A stretch of 64,000 bases of DNA from Cellulomonas fimi. GTDB taxonomy: Bacteria; Actinomycetota; Actinomycetes; Actinomycetales; Cellulomonadaceae. Location of the stretch: NCBI RefSeq assembly GCF_012952065.1, contig NZ_JABCJJ010000002.1, positions 1-64,000 of the forward strand, written 5' to 3'. The translations under genes and the position numbers were made by a program. Numbering within the stretch: position 1 is the first letter of the stretch; the number at the start of each line of letters is the position of its first letter. Under the pieces are notes generated by a model, which saw only the letters and a program-made list of their open reading frames with translations, did no database searches and was not told where the DNA came from. Shown here piece by piece: positions 8,080 through 17,316 of the stretch.

Positions 8080-8742
8080 ATGACCGGAGTCGTGGTGTGC
8101 CACGGCTCGGGCGTCGTGCGAGAGCGGCTCGTCGCCGCGGCGCAAGGCGTCCCGGCCCTCGCCCCCGCCCGAGCGGCGGCATCCGGCGAGGAGCTCCTGG
8201 TCCTGGCCCGCCGACAGCGGCCGTCCGTCGTCCTGCTCGACGCGCACCTCAAGGGCACCGGCCCGGTCGAGGCGATCCGTCGCCTGCGGCTCATGAACGC
8301 CAGCTCCGTCGTGGTGATGCTCGCGCAGCCCGGTGACGAGATCGCGCTCGACCGTGCCATCGCGCTCGGCGCTCGCGGCTTCCTGGCGCCTGACGTCGGC
8401 CGGGCCGAGCTCGCCGCTGTGGCCGCGCACGTCCTGGCGACCCCCGCCACCGGACAGCCGAACGGCGGGGCCGTGCAGCCGCGCGTCGCGACCGTCGCGG
8501 TCGACAGCGACACCGCGCGCCGCGTGACGTCCGACGGCATCCCGACCGCCGAGCTCACCAAGCGCGAGCTCGAGGTGCTCGGCGGGATGAGCCACGGCCG
8601 CTCGAACGCGCAGATCGGTGCGGACCTCTTCCTCTCCGAGGACACCGTCAAGACCCACGCTCGGCGTCTGTTCCGCAAGCTCGGCGCGGCGGACCGTGCA
8701 CAGGCCGTGGCGATCGGTCTGCGGCGCGGCCTCATCCGCTGA
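8080..8742 (+). CDS. bldM: BldM-like orphan response regulator (LuxR/FixJ type)
   Basis: 220 residues with a GAGGGAGGA ribosome binding site. The C-terminal domain carries MSHGRSNAQIG, LFLSEDTVKTHARRLFRKLG and DRAQAVAIGLRRGL, almost the signature of Streptomyces BldM, and Asp54 aligns with the BldM receiver aspartate. The acidic pair that normally binds Mg2+ near residues 8-9 is replaced (VCHGSG), so normal phosphorylation is unlikely. No kinase is adjacent. In Streptomyces BldM acts alone or with WhiI on development genes; here the targets are unknown. Position between whiD and guaB fits the known gene order. Confidence 0.88.
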   Translation: MTGVVVCHGSGVVRERLVAAAQGVPALAPARAAASGEELLVLARRQRPSVVLLDAHLKGTGPVEAIRRLRLMNASSVVVMLAQPGDEIALDRAIALGARGFLAPDVGRAELAAVAAHVLATPATGQPNGGAVQPRVATVAVDSDTARRVTSDGIPTAELTKRELEVLGGMSHGRSNAQIGADLFLSEDTVKTHARRLFRKLGAADRAQAVAIGLRRGLIR

Positions 8743-8816
8743 GCCGCTGTCGCCGGCTCCCAGGGCTCCGTCCGGGGGTGCGCGCACCCACCGAGAGGGG
8801 CTCGCCCGAGGCGTAG

Positions 8817-10355
<1,539 letters not shown>

Positions 10356-10380
10356 GCTGGTACGCGTCAGCCGGTCGCCG

Positions 10381-11121
10381 TCAGCCGGCCACCGTCAGCC
10401 CGCCCACCGGCATGGACACGCTGCCGCGTACGGGCCAGGTGAGCTCCGCACCGGGGCCGTCGAGGCCTTGCCGCGCCCGCCACGCGTTGAAGCTCTCGGC
10501 CCACGCGCGGTGGGCGGTGACCTGGTACGCGTGCAGGCGCTCGAGCTGCAGCTCCGCCAGGTGCGGGAAGCGACCCACGATCGCCTCGAGCACGTCGAGC
10601 GTCGCGACGACGTCGACGTCCGCGCTGTGCAGCCGACCCTCCTCGGTGATGCGGTAGAACCCGCAGAGGTCCACGAGCTTGCGCTTGCCCGGCCGGTAGC
10701 GGTCCTCGGCCCGGTCGAGCACCAGCGGGTCGATCACCGGCACGACGTCGTGGCCCAGGCGCTGCGGGAGCGTCGCCAGGCCGTGGCGCCGCAGCTCCGC
10801 GTCCAGGATGCACAGGTCGAAGCCGGCGTTGTACGCGACGACCGGGACGCCGTCGGCGATCGCTGCCGCGAGGCCCGCCGCGATCTCCTCGAGCGCGAGG
10901 ACGGCCGGCTCGCCGTACTCACGTGCGTGCTCCGTCGACACCCCGTGGATCGCGCTCGCCTCGGCCGGGATGTCAACCCCGGGGTCGAGCAGCCACGTCC
11001 GCACGTCGGTGCGGTCGCCGTCGCGGCGGACCAGGGCCGCGGTGACGATGCGGTCGCTGTCGACGTCCACCCCCGTCGTCTCGGTGTCGAACCCCAGCAG
11101 CGGTCCTTCGATCCAGCTCAT
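10381..11121 (-). CDS. DEDDh 3'-5' exonuclease (Pol III epsilon-like)
   Basis: 246 residues from ATG with GGGAGG ahead of it. The Exo I motif is FDTETTG (Asp12, Glu14), Exo II is YNAGFDLCILDAEL, and the DEDDh His-Asp motif is HSADVDVVATL. This is the fold of DNA polymerase III epsilon and related free-standing exonucleases. There is no BRCT or UvrC-like extension. It is placed between guaB and guaB3 on the opposite strand. The substrate (DNA or RNA) cannot be told from sequence. Confidence 0.88.
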   Translation of the reverse strand: MSWIEGPLLGFDTETTGVDVDSDRIVTAALVRRDGDRTDVRTWLLDPGVDIPAEASAIHGVSTEHAREYGEPAVLALEEIAAGLAAAIADGVPVVAYNAGFDLCILDAELRRHGLATLPQRLGHDVVPVIDPLVLDRAEDRYRPGKRKLVDLCGFYRITEEGRLHSADVDVVATLDVLEAIVGRFPHLAELQLERLHAYQVTAHRAWAESFNAWRARQGLDGPGAELTWPVRGSVSMPVGGLTVAG

Positions 11122-11240
11122 CCGGCAGCCTCCCTTCGGCTGCTCGGCACCCTGCCACCGGCCACCGACATCCCCAGGGACCGCCACGCGCTGCGGTCGG
11201 GCTGACCCGGCACGCCCGCGCGCGCCGGTAGCCTGGGCCG

Positions 11241-12365
11241 GTGAGCAACGAGATCGAGATCGGTCGTGGCAAGCGCGGACGGCGCGCGTTCTCCTTCGAC
11301 GACGTCGCCGTGGTGCCCTCGCGGCGGACGCGGGACCCGGAGGAGGTCTCGGTCGGCTGGCAGATCGACGCCTACCACTTCGACCTGCCCGTCGTCGCCG
11401 CCCCGATGGACTCGGTGATGAGCCCCTCGACCGCGGTCGCGCTCGGTCGGCTCGGCGGTCTCGGGGTTCTCGACCTCGAGGGCCTGTGGACGCGCTACGA
11501 GAACCCGGAGCCGCTGCTCGCGGAGATCGCGGAGCTCGACCAGGGCCGCTCCACGGCGCGCATGCAGGAGCTGTACGCGGCGCCGATCCAGGCCGAGCTC
11601 ATCACGCAGCGGCTCAAGGAGGTCCGCGCGTCCGGCGTCACGGTCGCCGGCTCGCTCTCGCCGCAGCGCACCCAGGAGTTCTCGCAGACGGTGGTCGACG
11701 CCGGTGTCGACCTCTTCGTCATCCGTGGCACCACCGTGTCTGCCGAGCACGTCTCGGGTCGCGCCGAGGCGCTCAACCTCAAGCGGTTCATCTACGAGCT
11801 CGACGTGCCCGTGATCGTGGGCGGTGCCTCGACCTACACGGCGGCGCTGCACCTCATGCGGACCGGCGCCGCGGGGGTGCTGGTCGGCTTCGGCGGCGGG
11901 GCGGCGCACACCACCCGCATCTCGCTCGGCATCCACGCGCCCATGGCTACCGCGGTGGCCGACGTCGCGGCGGCGCGGCGCGACTACCTCGACGAGTCCG
12001 GGGGGCGCTACGTCCACGTGATCGCCGACGGCGGCGTCGGTCGCTCGGGCGACCTCGTCAAGGCCGTGGCGTGCGGGGCCGACGCCGTGATGCTGGGTGC
12101 CGCGCTCGCGCGTGCCTCGCAGGCGCCCGGCAGGGGCTGGCACTGGGGCTCGGAAGCGCACCACCCCGAGCTGCCGCGCGGCGAGCGGGTCGAGGTCGGG
12201 ACGGCGGGGAGCCTCGAGGAGATCCTGTTCGGCCCGGGCCGGCGCGCCGACGGCACCCTCAACCTGATCGGCGCCCTCAAGCGTGCGCTCGCGACGACCG
12301 GCTACTCCGACATCAAGGAGTTCCAGCGCGTCGAGGTCGTCGTCTCCCCGTACCAGCCGCACTGA
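11241..12365 (+). CDS. guaB3: GuaB3-type IMP dehydrogenase-related protein
   Basis: 374 residues without CBS domains. The barrel keeps FDDVAVVPSRRTRDPEEV, APMDSVM and the phosphate-binding ADGGVGRSGD, as in the actinobacterial GuaB3 family. In the loop where IMP dehydrogenases carry the nucleophilic Cys, this protein reads GGGAAHTTRISLG, so Cys appears replaced by His. The role of GuaB3 differs between lineages and is not settled by sequence. A TAGCCT box six bases before the GTG start suggests a leaderless mRNA. It is a near neighbour of guaB, as in Streptomyces and mycobacteria. Confidence 0.9.
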   Translation: MSNEIEIGRGKRGRRAFSFDDVAVVPSRRTRDPEEVSVGWQIDAYHFDLPVVAAPMDSVMSPSTAVALGRLGGLGVLDLEGLWTRYENPEPLLAEIAELDQGRSTARMQELYAAPIQAELITQRLKEVRASGVTVAGSLSPQRTQEFSQTVVDAGVDLFVIRGTTVSAEHVSGRAEALNLKRFIYELDVPVIVGGASTYTAALHLMRTGAAGVLVGFGGGAAHTTRISLGIHAPMATAVADVAAARRDYLDESGGRYVHVIADGGVGRSGDLVKAVACGADAVMLGAALARASQAPGRGWHWGSEAHHPELPRGERVEVGTAGSLEEILFGPGRRADGTLNLIGALKRALATTGYSDIKEFQRVEVVVSPYQPH

Positions 12366-12380
12366 CCGGGCGACTGCGCC

Positions 12381-12432
12381 GCGCACGTCCCACCGAGTCC
12401 CAGCGACGTCCGCACTCGGTCGGGGTGTGCGC
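12381..12432 (+). terminator. Candidate terminator after guaB3
   Basis: A two-tier stem: outer GCGCAC/GTGCGC and inner ACCGAGT/ACTCGGT, beginning 15 bases after the guaB3 stop. There is no T-run. It could end guaB3 transcription before the gabD2 promoter. Confidence 0.5.
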
Positions 12433-12504
12433 CCACGGAGCGCGGACGCCGCACCTGCGGGGAACCTTGCCCCCGTGTCGGGGGCGGGTCGTAACCTGAC
12501 GCGC

Positions 12505-14139
12505 ATGACCTCAGACCCCTCCGCGGCCGAGCTGATCGATCCCGAGACCGATCCGCGGGCCACGTACGTCCTGGAGCCCGACGACGTGCGCGCGCTCCTG
12601 GGTCGGCTCGCGGCCGCGCCGGGCGCGGCGACGCAGACCACCTGCACGCCCCTGACGGGCGCCCCGCTCGCGGCGGTACCGCTCTCCATTCCCGACGACG
12701 TCGCGGCCGCGGCCGAGCGGGCGCGTGCGGCCCAGCGGCGGTGGGCACGCAGGCCGGTGCGCGAGCGGGCCGCCGTGCTCCTGCGCCTCCACGACCTGGT
12801 CCTCGACCACCGGTCGGACGTGCTGGACCTCATCCAGCTCGAGTCGGGCAAGGCGCGCACGAGCGCGTACGAGGAGGTTGCCGACGTCGCGCTCGTGGCC
12901 CGGCACTACGGTCGCCGCGCCGCCGGTTACCTGGCCCCCCGGCGGGTCCCCGCCGTGGTCCCGCTCCTGACCGGAGCGACGGTGCTGCGGCATCCCGTCG
13001 GGCTCGTCGGTGTCATCGCCCCGTGGAACTTCCCGCTCGCGCTCACGCTCAGCGACATGCTCCCGGCGCTCGTCGCGGGCAACGCCGTCATCCTCAAGCC
13101 CGACACCCAGACCGTGCTGACCGCCCTGTGGGGCGTCGAGCAGCTCGAGGCGGCCGGTCTCCCCGCGAACCTGGTCCAGGTCGTGGTGGGAGACGGCGCT
13201 GAGATCGGCGGAGCGGTCGTCGAGGTGGTCGACCACGTGTGCTTCACGGGATCGACGGCGACGGGCCGGGCTATCGCCGCGCGGGCGGGTGAGCGGCTCG
13301 TGGGCGCAACCCTCGAGCTCGGAGGCAAGAACGCCCTGTACGTCGCGGACGACGTGGACGTCGAGGTCGCGGCCGCCGGTGCCGTCCGCGCGTGCTTCGC
13401 CGGCTCGGGCCAGCTGTGCGTGTCGGTCGAGCGCCTGTACGTGCACCAGGCGGTCGCCGAGGCGTTCGTGGCCGCACTCGTCCGACGCGTGCGCGCACTG
13501 TCCCTCGGGGTGGGCCTCGACTACGTCGCCGACGTCGGCTCCCTCACCACGGCCGCCCAGCTGGCGAAGGTGTCCGAGCACGTCGAGGACGCGATCGGGC
13601 GGGGAGCACGCGTGCTCGCCGGCGGCGTGCACCGCAGCGACCTGGGGCCGCTCTGCTACGAGCCCACGGTGCTCGCCGACGTCCCGGCGGACGCGCTCGC
13701 GGCGCGCGAGGAGACGTTCGGCCCCGTCGTCGCGGTGTACCGGGTCGCGTCCGACGACGAGGCGGTCGCCGCCATGAACGACTCCGAGTACGGGCTCAAC
13801 GCGAGCGTGTGGACGCGGTCGACGGCCCGGGGGCGCGCGATCGCGGCGCGGCTCGAGGTCGGCACGGTGAACGTGAACGACGGCTACCAGACCGCCTGGT
13901 CGGCGGTGGGGGCGCCGCAGGGTGGCCACAAGGCCTCGGGACTCGGGGCGCGTCACGGGATCGAGGGGATCTGGCAGGTCACCCGCGCGCAGACGGTCGC
14001 CGTGGCGCGAGGCGCCCACGGGGTGCTCGGGACCGGCTCGCACGTCGGGCTCGGCCGGCTGTACGAGCTCCCGGCCGAACGCTGGACACGCCTGTTCACG
14101 GGCGCACTGCGGGTCATGAAGGCGGTGGGCCGAGCATGA
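12505..14139 (+). CDS. gabD2: Succinate-semialdehyde dehydrogenase (GabD2-like)
   Basis: 544 residues; the core matches mycobacterial GabD2 in order: RWARRPVRERAAVLLR, GVIAPWNFPL, FTGSTATGR, ELGGKNA with general base Glu271, and GSGQLCVSVER with nucleophile Cys305. It oxidises succinate semialdehyde, or a similar aldehyde, with NAD(P)+. The N-terminus is about 25 residues longer than GabD2. TAACCT lies seven bases before the ATG without a ribosome binding site. The stop overlaps the next ATG as ATGA, so the esterase is coupled. The exact aldehyde substrate is inferred from the subfamily. Confidence 0.85.
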   Translation: MTSDPSAAELIDPETDPRATYVLEPDDVRALLGRLAAAPGAATQTTCTPLTGAPLAAVPLSIPDDVAAAAERARAAQRRWARRPVRERAAVLLRLHDLVLDHRSDVLDLIQLESGKARTSAYEEVADVALVARHYGRRAAGYLAPRRVPAVVPLLTGATVLRHPVGLVGVIAPWNFPLALTLSDMLPALVAGNAVILKPDTQTVLTALWGVEQLEAAGLPANLVQVVVGDGAEIGGAVVEVVDHVCFTGSTATGRAIAARAGERLVGATLELGGKNALYVADDVDVEVAAAGAVRACFAGSGQLCVSVERLYVHQAVAEAFVAALVRRVRALSLGVGLDYVADVGSLTTAAQLAKVSEHVEDAIGRGARVLAGGVHRSDLGPLCYEPTVLADVPADALAAREETFGPVVAVYRVASDDEAVAAMNDSEYGLNASVWTRSTARGRAIAARLEVGTVNVNDGYQTAWSAVGAPQGGHKASGLGARHGIEGIWQVTRAQTVAVARGAHGVLGTGSHVGLGRLYELPAERWTRLFTGALRVMKAVGRA

Positions 14140-15017
14140 CCGCTCCGACCGCCGCTGCGCTCGACACACCGGGAACCGTCGCCGGTGCCGTCAGCCATCG
14201 CGGCATCACGTACGCGGAGCTCCGCGGGTTCCGGCCGCTGCTCATGGACGTCCACGTCCCGTCGTCCGCAGCGGGACCCGTCCCGTGCGTGCTGTGGATC
14301 CACGGCGGCGGCTGGGAGGCCGGCGACCGCCGGTTCACCCCGGCGAACTGGCCCGGTGATGCGCTGTTCGAGGCGCTCGTGGCATCCGGACTCGCGGTCG
14401 CGACAGCGGACTACCGGCTGTCGTCCGAGGCGCGCTTCCCGGCGGCGGTGCATGACGTCAAGGCCGCCCTCCGGTTCCTGCGCTCGCACGCGTCGGTGCT
14501 GTCGATCGCCCCGGACCGGATCGGTGTGAGCGGCGAGAGCGCCGGCGGGCACCTCGCCGCCATGCTCGCCCTGACGGCTGACGACCTCAGGTTCGAGGGC
14601 GACGTCGGCGAGCCCGGACCGAGCACCGCCGTGCAGGCGGCCGCGCTGCTCTACCCCGTCACCGACTTCTTCGCCGAGCTCCGCATCCCCGCCGTCGCAC
14701 CGGAACGGCTGCCCGAGTCACCCGAGGTCCGGTTCCTCGGCGCGACGCCAGAGCAGGCGCCCGGCGTGGCGCGGACGGCGTCCCCGATGAGCCACGCCGG
14801 CGCGTCCGCGCCACCGACGCTGCTCATCTCGGGGGACCAGGACGCCGTGGTCCCGCTCGAGCAGAGCGAGCGGCTGCACGCGGCGCTCGTCGCCGCCGGC
14901 GCACCCGACGTCGTGCTCGAGGTCGTCCCCGGTGCGGACCACTGCTTCGAGGGGGTCGATCCCGTGCCGCCCCTGCGGACGGTCGTGGAATTCCTGGCGG
15001 ACCGGCTGGGCGCCTGA
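14136..15017 (+). CDS. Alpha/beta hydrolase esterase (HSL/BD-FAE type)
   Basis: 293 residues. The oxyanion-hole motif HGGGW, the nucleophile elbow GESAGG (Ser135), Asp236 in SGDQD and His269 in ADHCFEG make a complete catalytic triad. The layout matches the hormone-sensitive-lipase-like or carboxylesterase family with short acyl substrates. No signal peptide was seen, so it is cytoplasmic. It overlaps gabD2 by four bases and probably shares its mRNA, which suggests that it could release or detoxify an ester whose product feeds the dehydrogenase (inference). Confidence 0.85.
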   Translation: MTAPTAAALDTPGTVAGAVSHRGITYAELRGFRPLLMDVHVPSSAAGPVPCVLWIHGGGWEAGDRRFTPANWPGDALFEALVASGLAVATADYRLSSEARFPAAVHDVKAALRFLRSHASVLSIAPDRIGVSGESAGGHLAAMLALTADDLRFEGDVGEPGPSTAVQAAALLYPVTDFFAELRIPAVAPERLPESPEVRFLGATPEQAPGVARTASPMSHAGASAPPTLLISGDQDAVVPLEQSERLHAALVAAGAPDVVLEVVPGADHCFEGVDPVPPLRTVVEFLADRLGA

Positions 15018-15038
15018 CTCCGGCGAAGGTAGGGACAC

Positions 15039-15950
15039 GTGGACGGAGCGAGCACGGAAGGGCCTGACACGGACCGGGCTGACGCGGACCTTTCCGACAC
15101 CGACCTTTCCGACACCGACCCTTCCGACACGGACCTTTCCGACACGGACTCTTCCGACACGGACCTTTCCGACACGGACCCTTCCGACACGGACGTGGCG
15201 GGCGAGTTCGAGAGCGGCTGGTCGGCCGTCGCGGGGGAGTGGGCCGAGCTGTGGGGGCCGTTCGCCGCGCCGGTCCGCGACGTGATCCTGGCGGTGTCTC
15301 GGGCCGGGCCGGGCAGCCGTGTCCTCGACGTCGGGTGCGGCAGCGGCGAGCTGCTCGCGCAGGTCGCAGCGCTGGGCGCGACTGGCGCGGGCATCGACCC
15401 GGCGCCCGGGATGGTCGAGCTCGCGCGGCGTCGTGCCCCTGAGGCCGACGTGCGGCTCGGCCGCGCGGAGCACCTGCCGTGGGACGACGGCGCCTTCGAC
15501 GTGGTCGTCGCCGTGAACTCGCTGCAGCTCGCCGACAGCGCCCTCGACGCGCTGGCGGAGGCCGTCCGCGTCGTCGCCCCGGGTGGGCTGGTGGCCGTCG
15601 CGAGCTGGGCCGAGGCCGTGCGCAACGACCTGACCGCGCTCGAGGCGGCCGTCGCGGCCGCCGCCGAGGAGGAGCTGCCGCCCGACGGCGAGCTGCGCGC
15701 TCCGGGCGGCCTTGAGTCGCTGCTGGACGAGGCGGGCCTCGAGCTCGTCACGGCCGGCCTCGTCCACGCTCCGTGGGAGGTGCCCGACGACGACACGCTC
15801 GTGCGCGGCGTCCTGCTGGGCGAGGACGGGGCGGGCATCGCGGCCGCCAGGCGCACGGTCCTCGAGGCGGCGAGGCCGTTCGGCACAGCGTCCGGCGGCT
15901 ACCGGTTGGTCAACGCCCTGCGGTACGCGGTCGGGCGGACGCCCGTCTGA
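15039..15950 (+). CDS. SAM-dependent methyltransferase with acidic N-terminal repeat tail
   Basis: 303 residues from GTG. Residues 17-52 are seven tandem copies of a five-residue unit, DTDLS/DTDPS/DTDSS, with no basic residue. The methyltransferase starts at about residue 60, with motif I VLDVGCGSG (95-103), the acidic GIDPAPGM, and DGAFDVVVAVNSLQ. This is a Methyltransf_11-type class I fold. Substrate is unknown. The repeat is probably a disordered, strongly acidic tail. A GTAGGGA ribosome binding site precedes the start. It follows the esterase by 21 bases and could belong to the same transcript. Confidence 0.8.
   Translation: MDGASTEGPDTDRADADLSDTDLSDTDPSDTDLSDTDSSDTDLSDTDPSDTDVAGEFESGWSAVAGEWAELWGPFAAPVRDVILAVSRAGPGSRVLDVGCGSGELLAQVAALGATGAGIDPAPGMVELARRRAPEADVRLGRAEHLPWDDGAFDVVVAVNSLQLADSALDALAEAVRVVAPGGLVAVASWAEAVRNDLTALEAAVAAAAEEELPPDGELRAPGGLESLLDEAGLELVTAGLVHAPWEVPDDDTLVRGVLLGEDGAGIAAARRTVLEAARPFGTASGGYRLVNALRYAVGRTPV
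15081..15196 (+). repeat. 15-bp in-frame tandem repeat in the methyltransferase gene
   Basis: About seven copies of a unit like GACCTTTCCGACACG, differing mainly in one or two bases per copy. The unit length is a multiple of three, so copy changes keep the frame. The run has more T than its surroundings. Confidence 0.9.
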
Positions 15951-15956
15951 CTGCGC

Positions 15957-16056
15957 GCACCGCTCACCGCTCACCGCTCACCCCTCACCGCGCACCCCTC
16001 ACCGCCCACCGTCACCGCCCACCGTCACCGCCCGCTGTCACCGCCCGCTGTCACCC
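15957..16056. repeat. C-rich degenerate tandem repeat between convergent genes
   Basis: Repeated CCGCTCACC, CCCCTCACC, CCCACCGTCAC and CCCGCTGTCAC units of 9-11 bases fill the space between the methyltransferase stop and the ackA stop. The + strand is almost purine-free. It has no open frame of its own. The long C-rich strand could affect RNA polymerase between the two converging genes. Confidence 0.75.
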
Positions 16057-17316
16057 TGCCGTCCCCGCGGCGGCCTCGATCGCCGCGACCGACTGCCGCG
16101 CGATCGCGAGCTCCTCGTCGGTCGGCACCACCATGACGAGCGTCGAGGTCCAGTCGGGCGAGACGATCGTGGGCTCGCTCTTGGGCCCGGCGTTCCGTGC
16201 CGGGTCGACCGCGATGCCGAGACCCTCCATGCCGGCGAGTGCGAGCTCCCGCACCCGGGCGTCGTTCTCCCCGACCCCCGCGGTGAAGCTGATGACGTCG
16301 ACCCGCCCGAGCACCGCGAGGTACGCCCCGACGTACTTGCGGAGCCTGTGCACGTAGACGTCGAGCGCGAGCTGCGCGTCCGCGTCACCCTCGCCGATCA
16401 GCCGGTGCAGCTCGCGGAAGTCGTTCTCGCCCGAGAGGCCCTTGATTCCCGAGCGCCGGTTGAGCAGGTTGTCGATCTCGTCGATCGACATGCCGGCGTT
16501 GCGGTGCAGGTGGAACACCACGGCCGGGTCGATGTCGCCGGTCCGTGTGCCCATCACCAGCCCCTCGAGCGGCGTCAGCCCCATCGAGGTCTCGACCGCC
16601 ACGCCGCCCCGGACCGCCGACGCCGAGGCGCCGTTGCCGAGGTGCAGCACGATCTGGTTGAGGTCCTCCAGGCGACGGCCGAGCACCCGGGAGACCTTCC
16701 CCGACACGTACTGGTGCGAGGTGCCGTGGAAGCCGTAGCGCCGCACGCCGTACTTCTCCGCGACCGTGCGGTCGAGCGCGTAGGTCGCGGCGGCGTCGGG
16801 CAGGGTCTGGAAGAACGCGGTGTCGAAGACGACGACGTGCGGGACGTCGGGGAGCAGCTCTCGCGCGACCTGGATGCCGCGCAGGTTCGGGGAGTTGTGC
16901 AGCGGCGCCAGCGGGACGAGGTCCTCGATGGTGCGCAGCACGTCGTCGTCCACGATCGTCGGCTCGGCGAACACCGCGCCGCCGTGCACGACGCGGTGCC
17001 CGACGGCGACCACCTGTGCCGCGTCGAGGCTCGGGCCGACCTCGCGGAACAGGTCGAGCACGGTGCGCAGCGCGTCCCCGTGGTCGGCGATCCGGCCGGT
17101 GCGCTCGGTCCTGTTGCCGGCGAACGTGTGCCTCGCGGACCCGTCGCTCTCGCCGATCCGCTCGACGATGCCGACGGCGATCGCCTCGCCGCCGACCGGG
17201 TTGACCAGCTGGTACTTGAGCGACGACGAGCCTGAGTTGATGACGAGCACGCTGCCGTGCGCGCCGAGCGCGCTGTGCGCGCTCGGCCGGTCGCCCGGAC
17301 CGCTGACGGGATTCAT
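16051..17316 (-). CDS. ackA: Acetate kinase
   Basis: 421 residues, standard length. VLVINSGSSSLKYQL near the N-terminus, the acetate-pocket motif HNSPNLRG, FDTAFFQTLP, YGFHGTSHQYV and FTAGVGEND are all family signatures. It moves phosphate from acetyl phosphate to ADP, yielding acetate and ATP. Its ATG overlaps the pta stop as ATGA. It is the last gene of the xfp-pta-ackA operon, so acetyl phosphate from phosphoketolase can be used directly. Confidence 0.97.
   Translation of the reverse strand: MNPVSGPGDRPSAHSALGAHGSVLVINSGSSSLKYQLVNPVGGEAIAVGIVERIGESDGSARHTFAGNRTERTGRIADHGDALRTVLDLFREVGPSLDAAQVVAVGHRVVHGGAVFAEPTIVDDDVLRTIEDLVPLAPLHNSPNLRGIQVARELLPDVPHVVVFDTAFFQTLPDAAATYALDRTVAEKYGVRRYGFHGTSHQYVSGKVSRVLGRRLEDLNQIVLHLGNGASASAVRGGVAVETSMGLTPLEGLVMGTRTGDIDPAVVFHLHRNAGMSIDEIDNLLNRRSGIKGLSGENDFRELHRLIGEGDADAQLALDVYVHRLRKYVGAYLAVLGRVDVISFTAGVGENDARVRELALAGMEGLGIAVDPARNAGPKSEPTIVSPDWTSTLVMVVPTDEELAIARQSVAAIEAAAGTAG

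Noticed and set aside
15081-15196. CRISPR-like spacing in the 15-base repeat
   Set aside because: The copies are directly adjacent with no unique spacers and they lie in frame in a protein.
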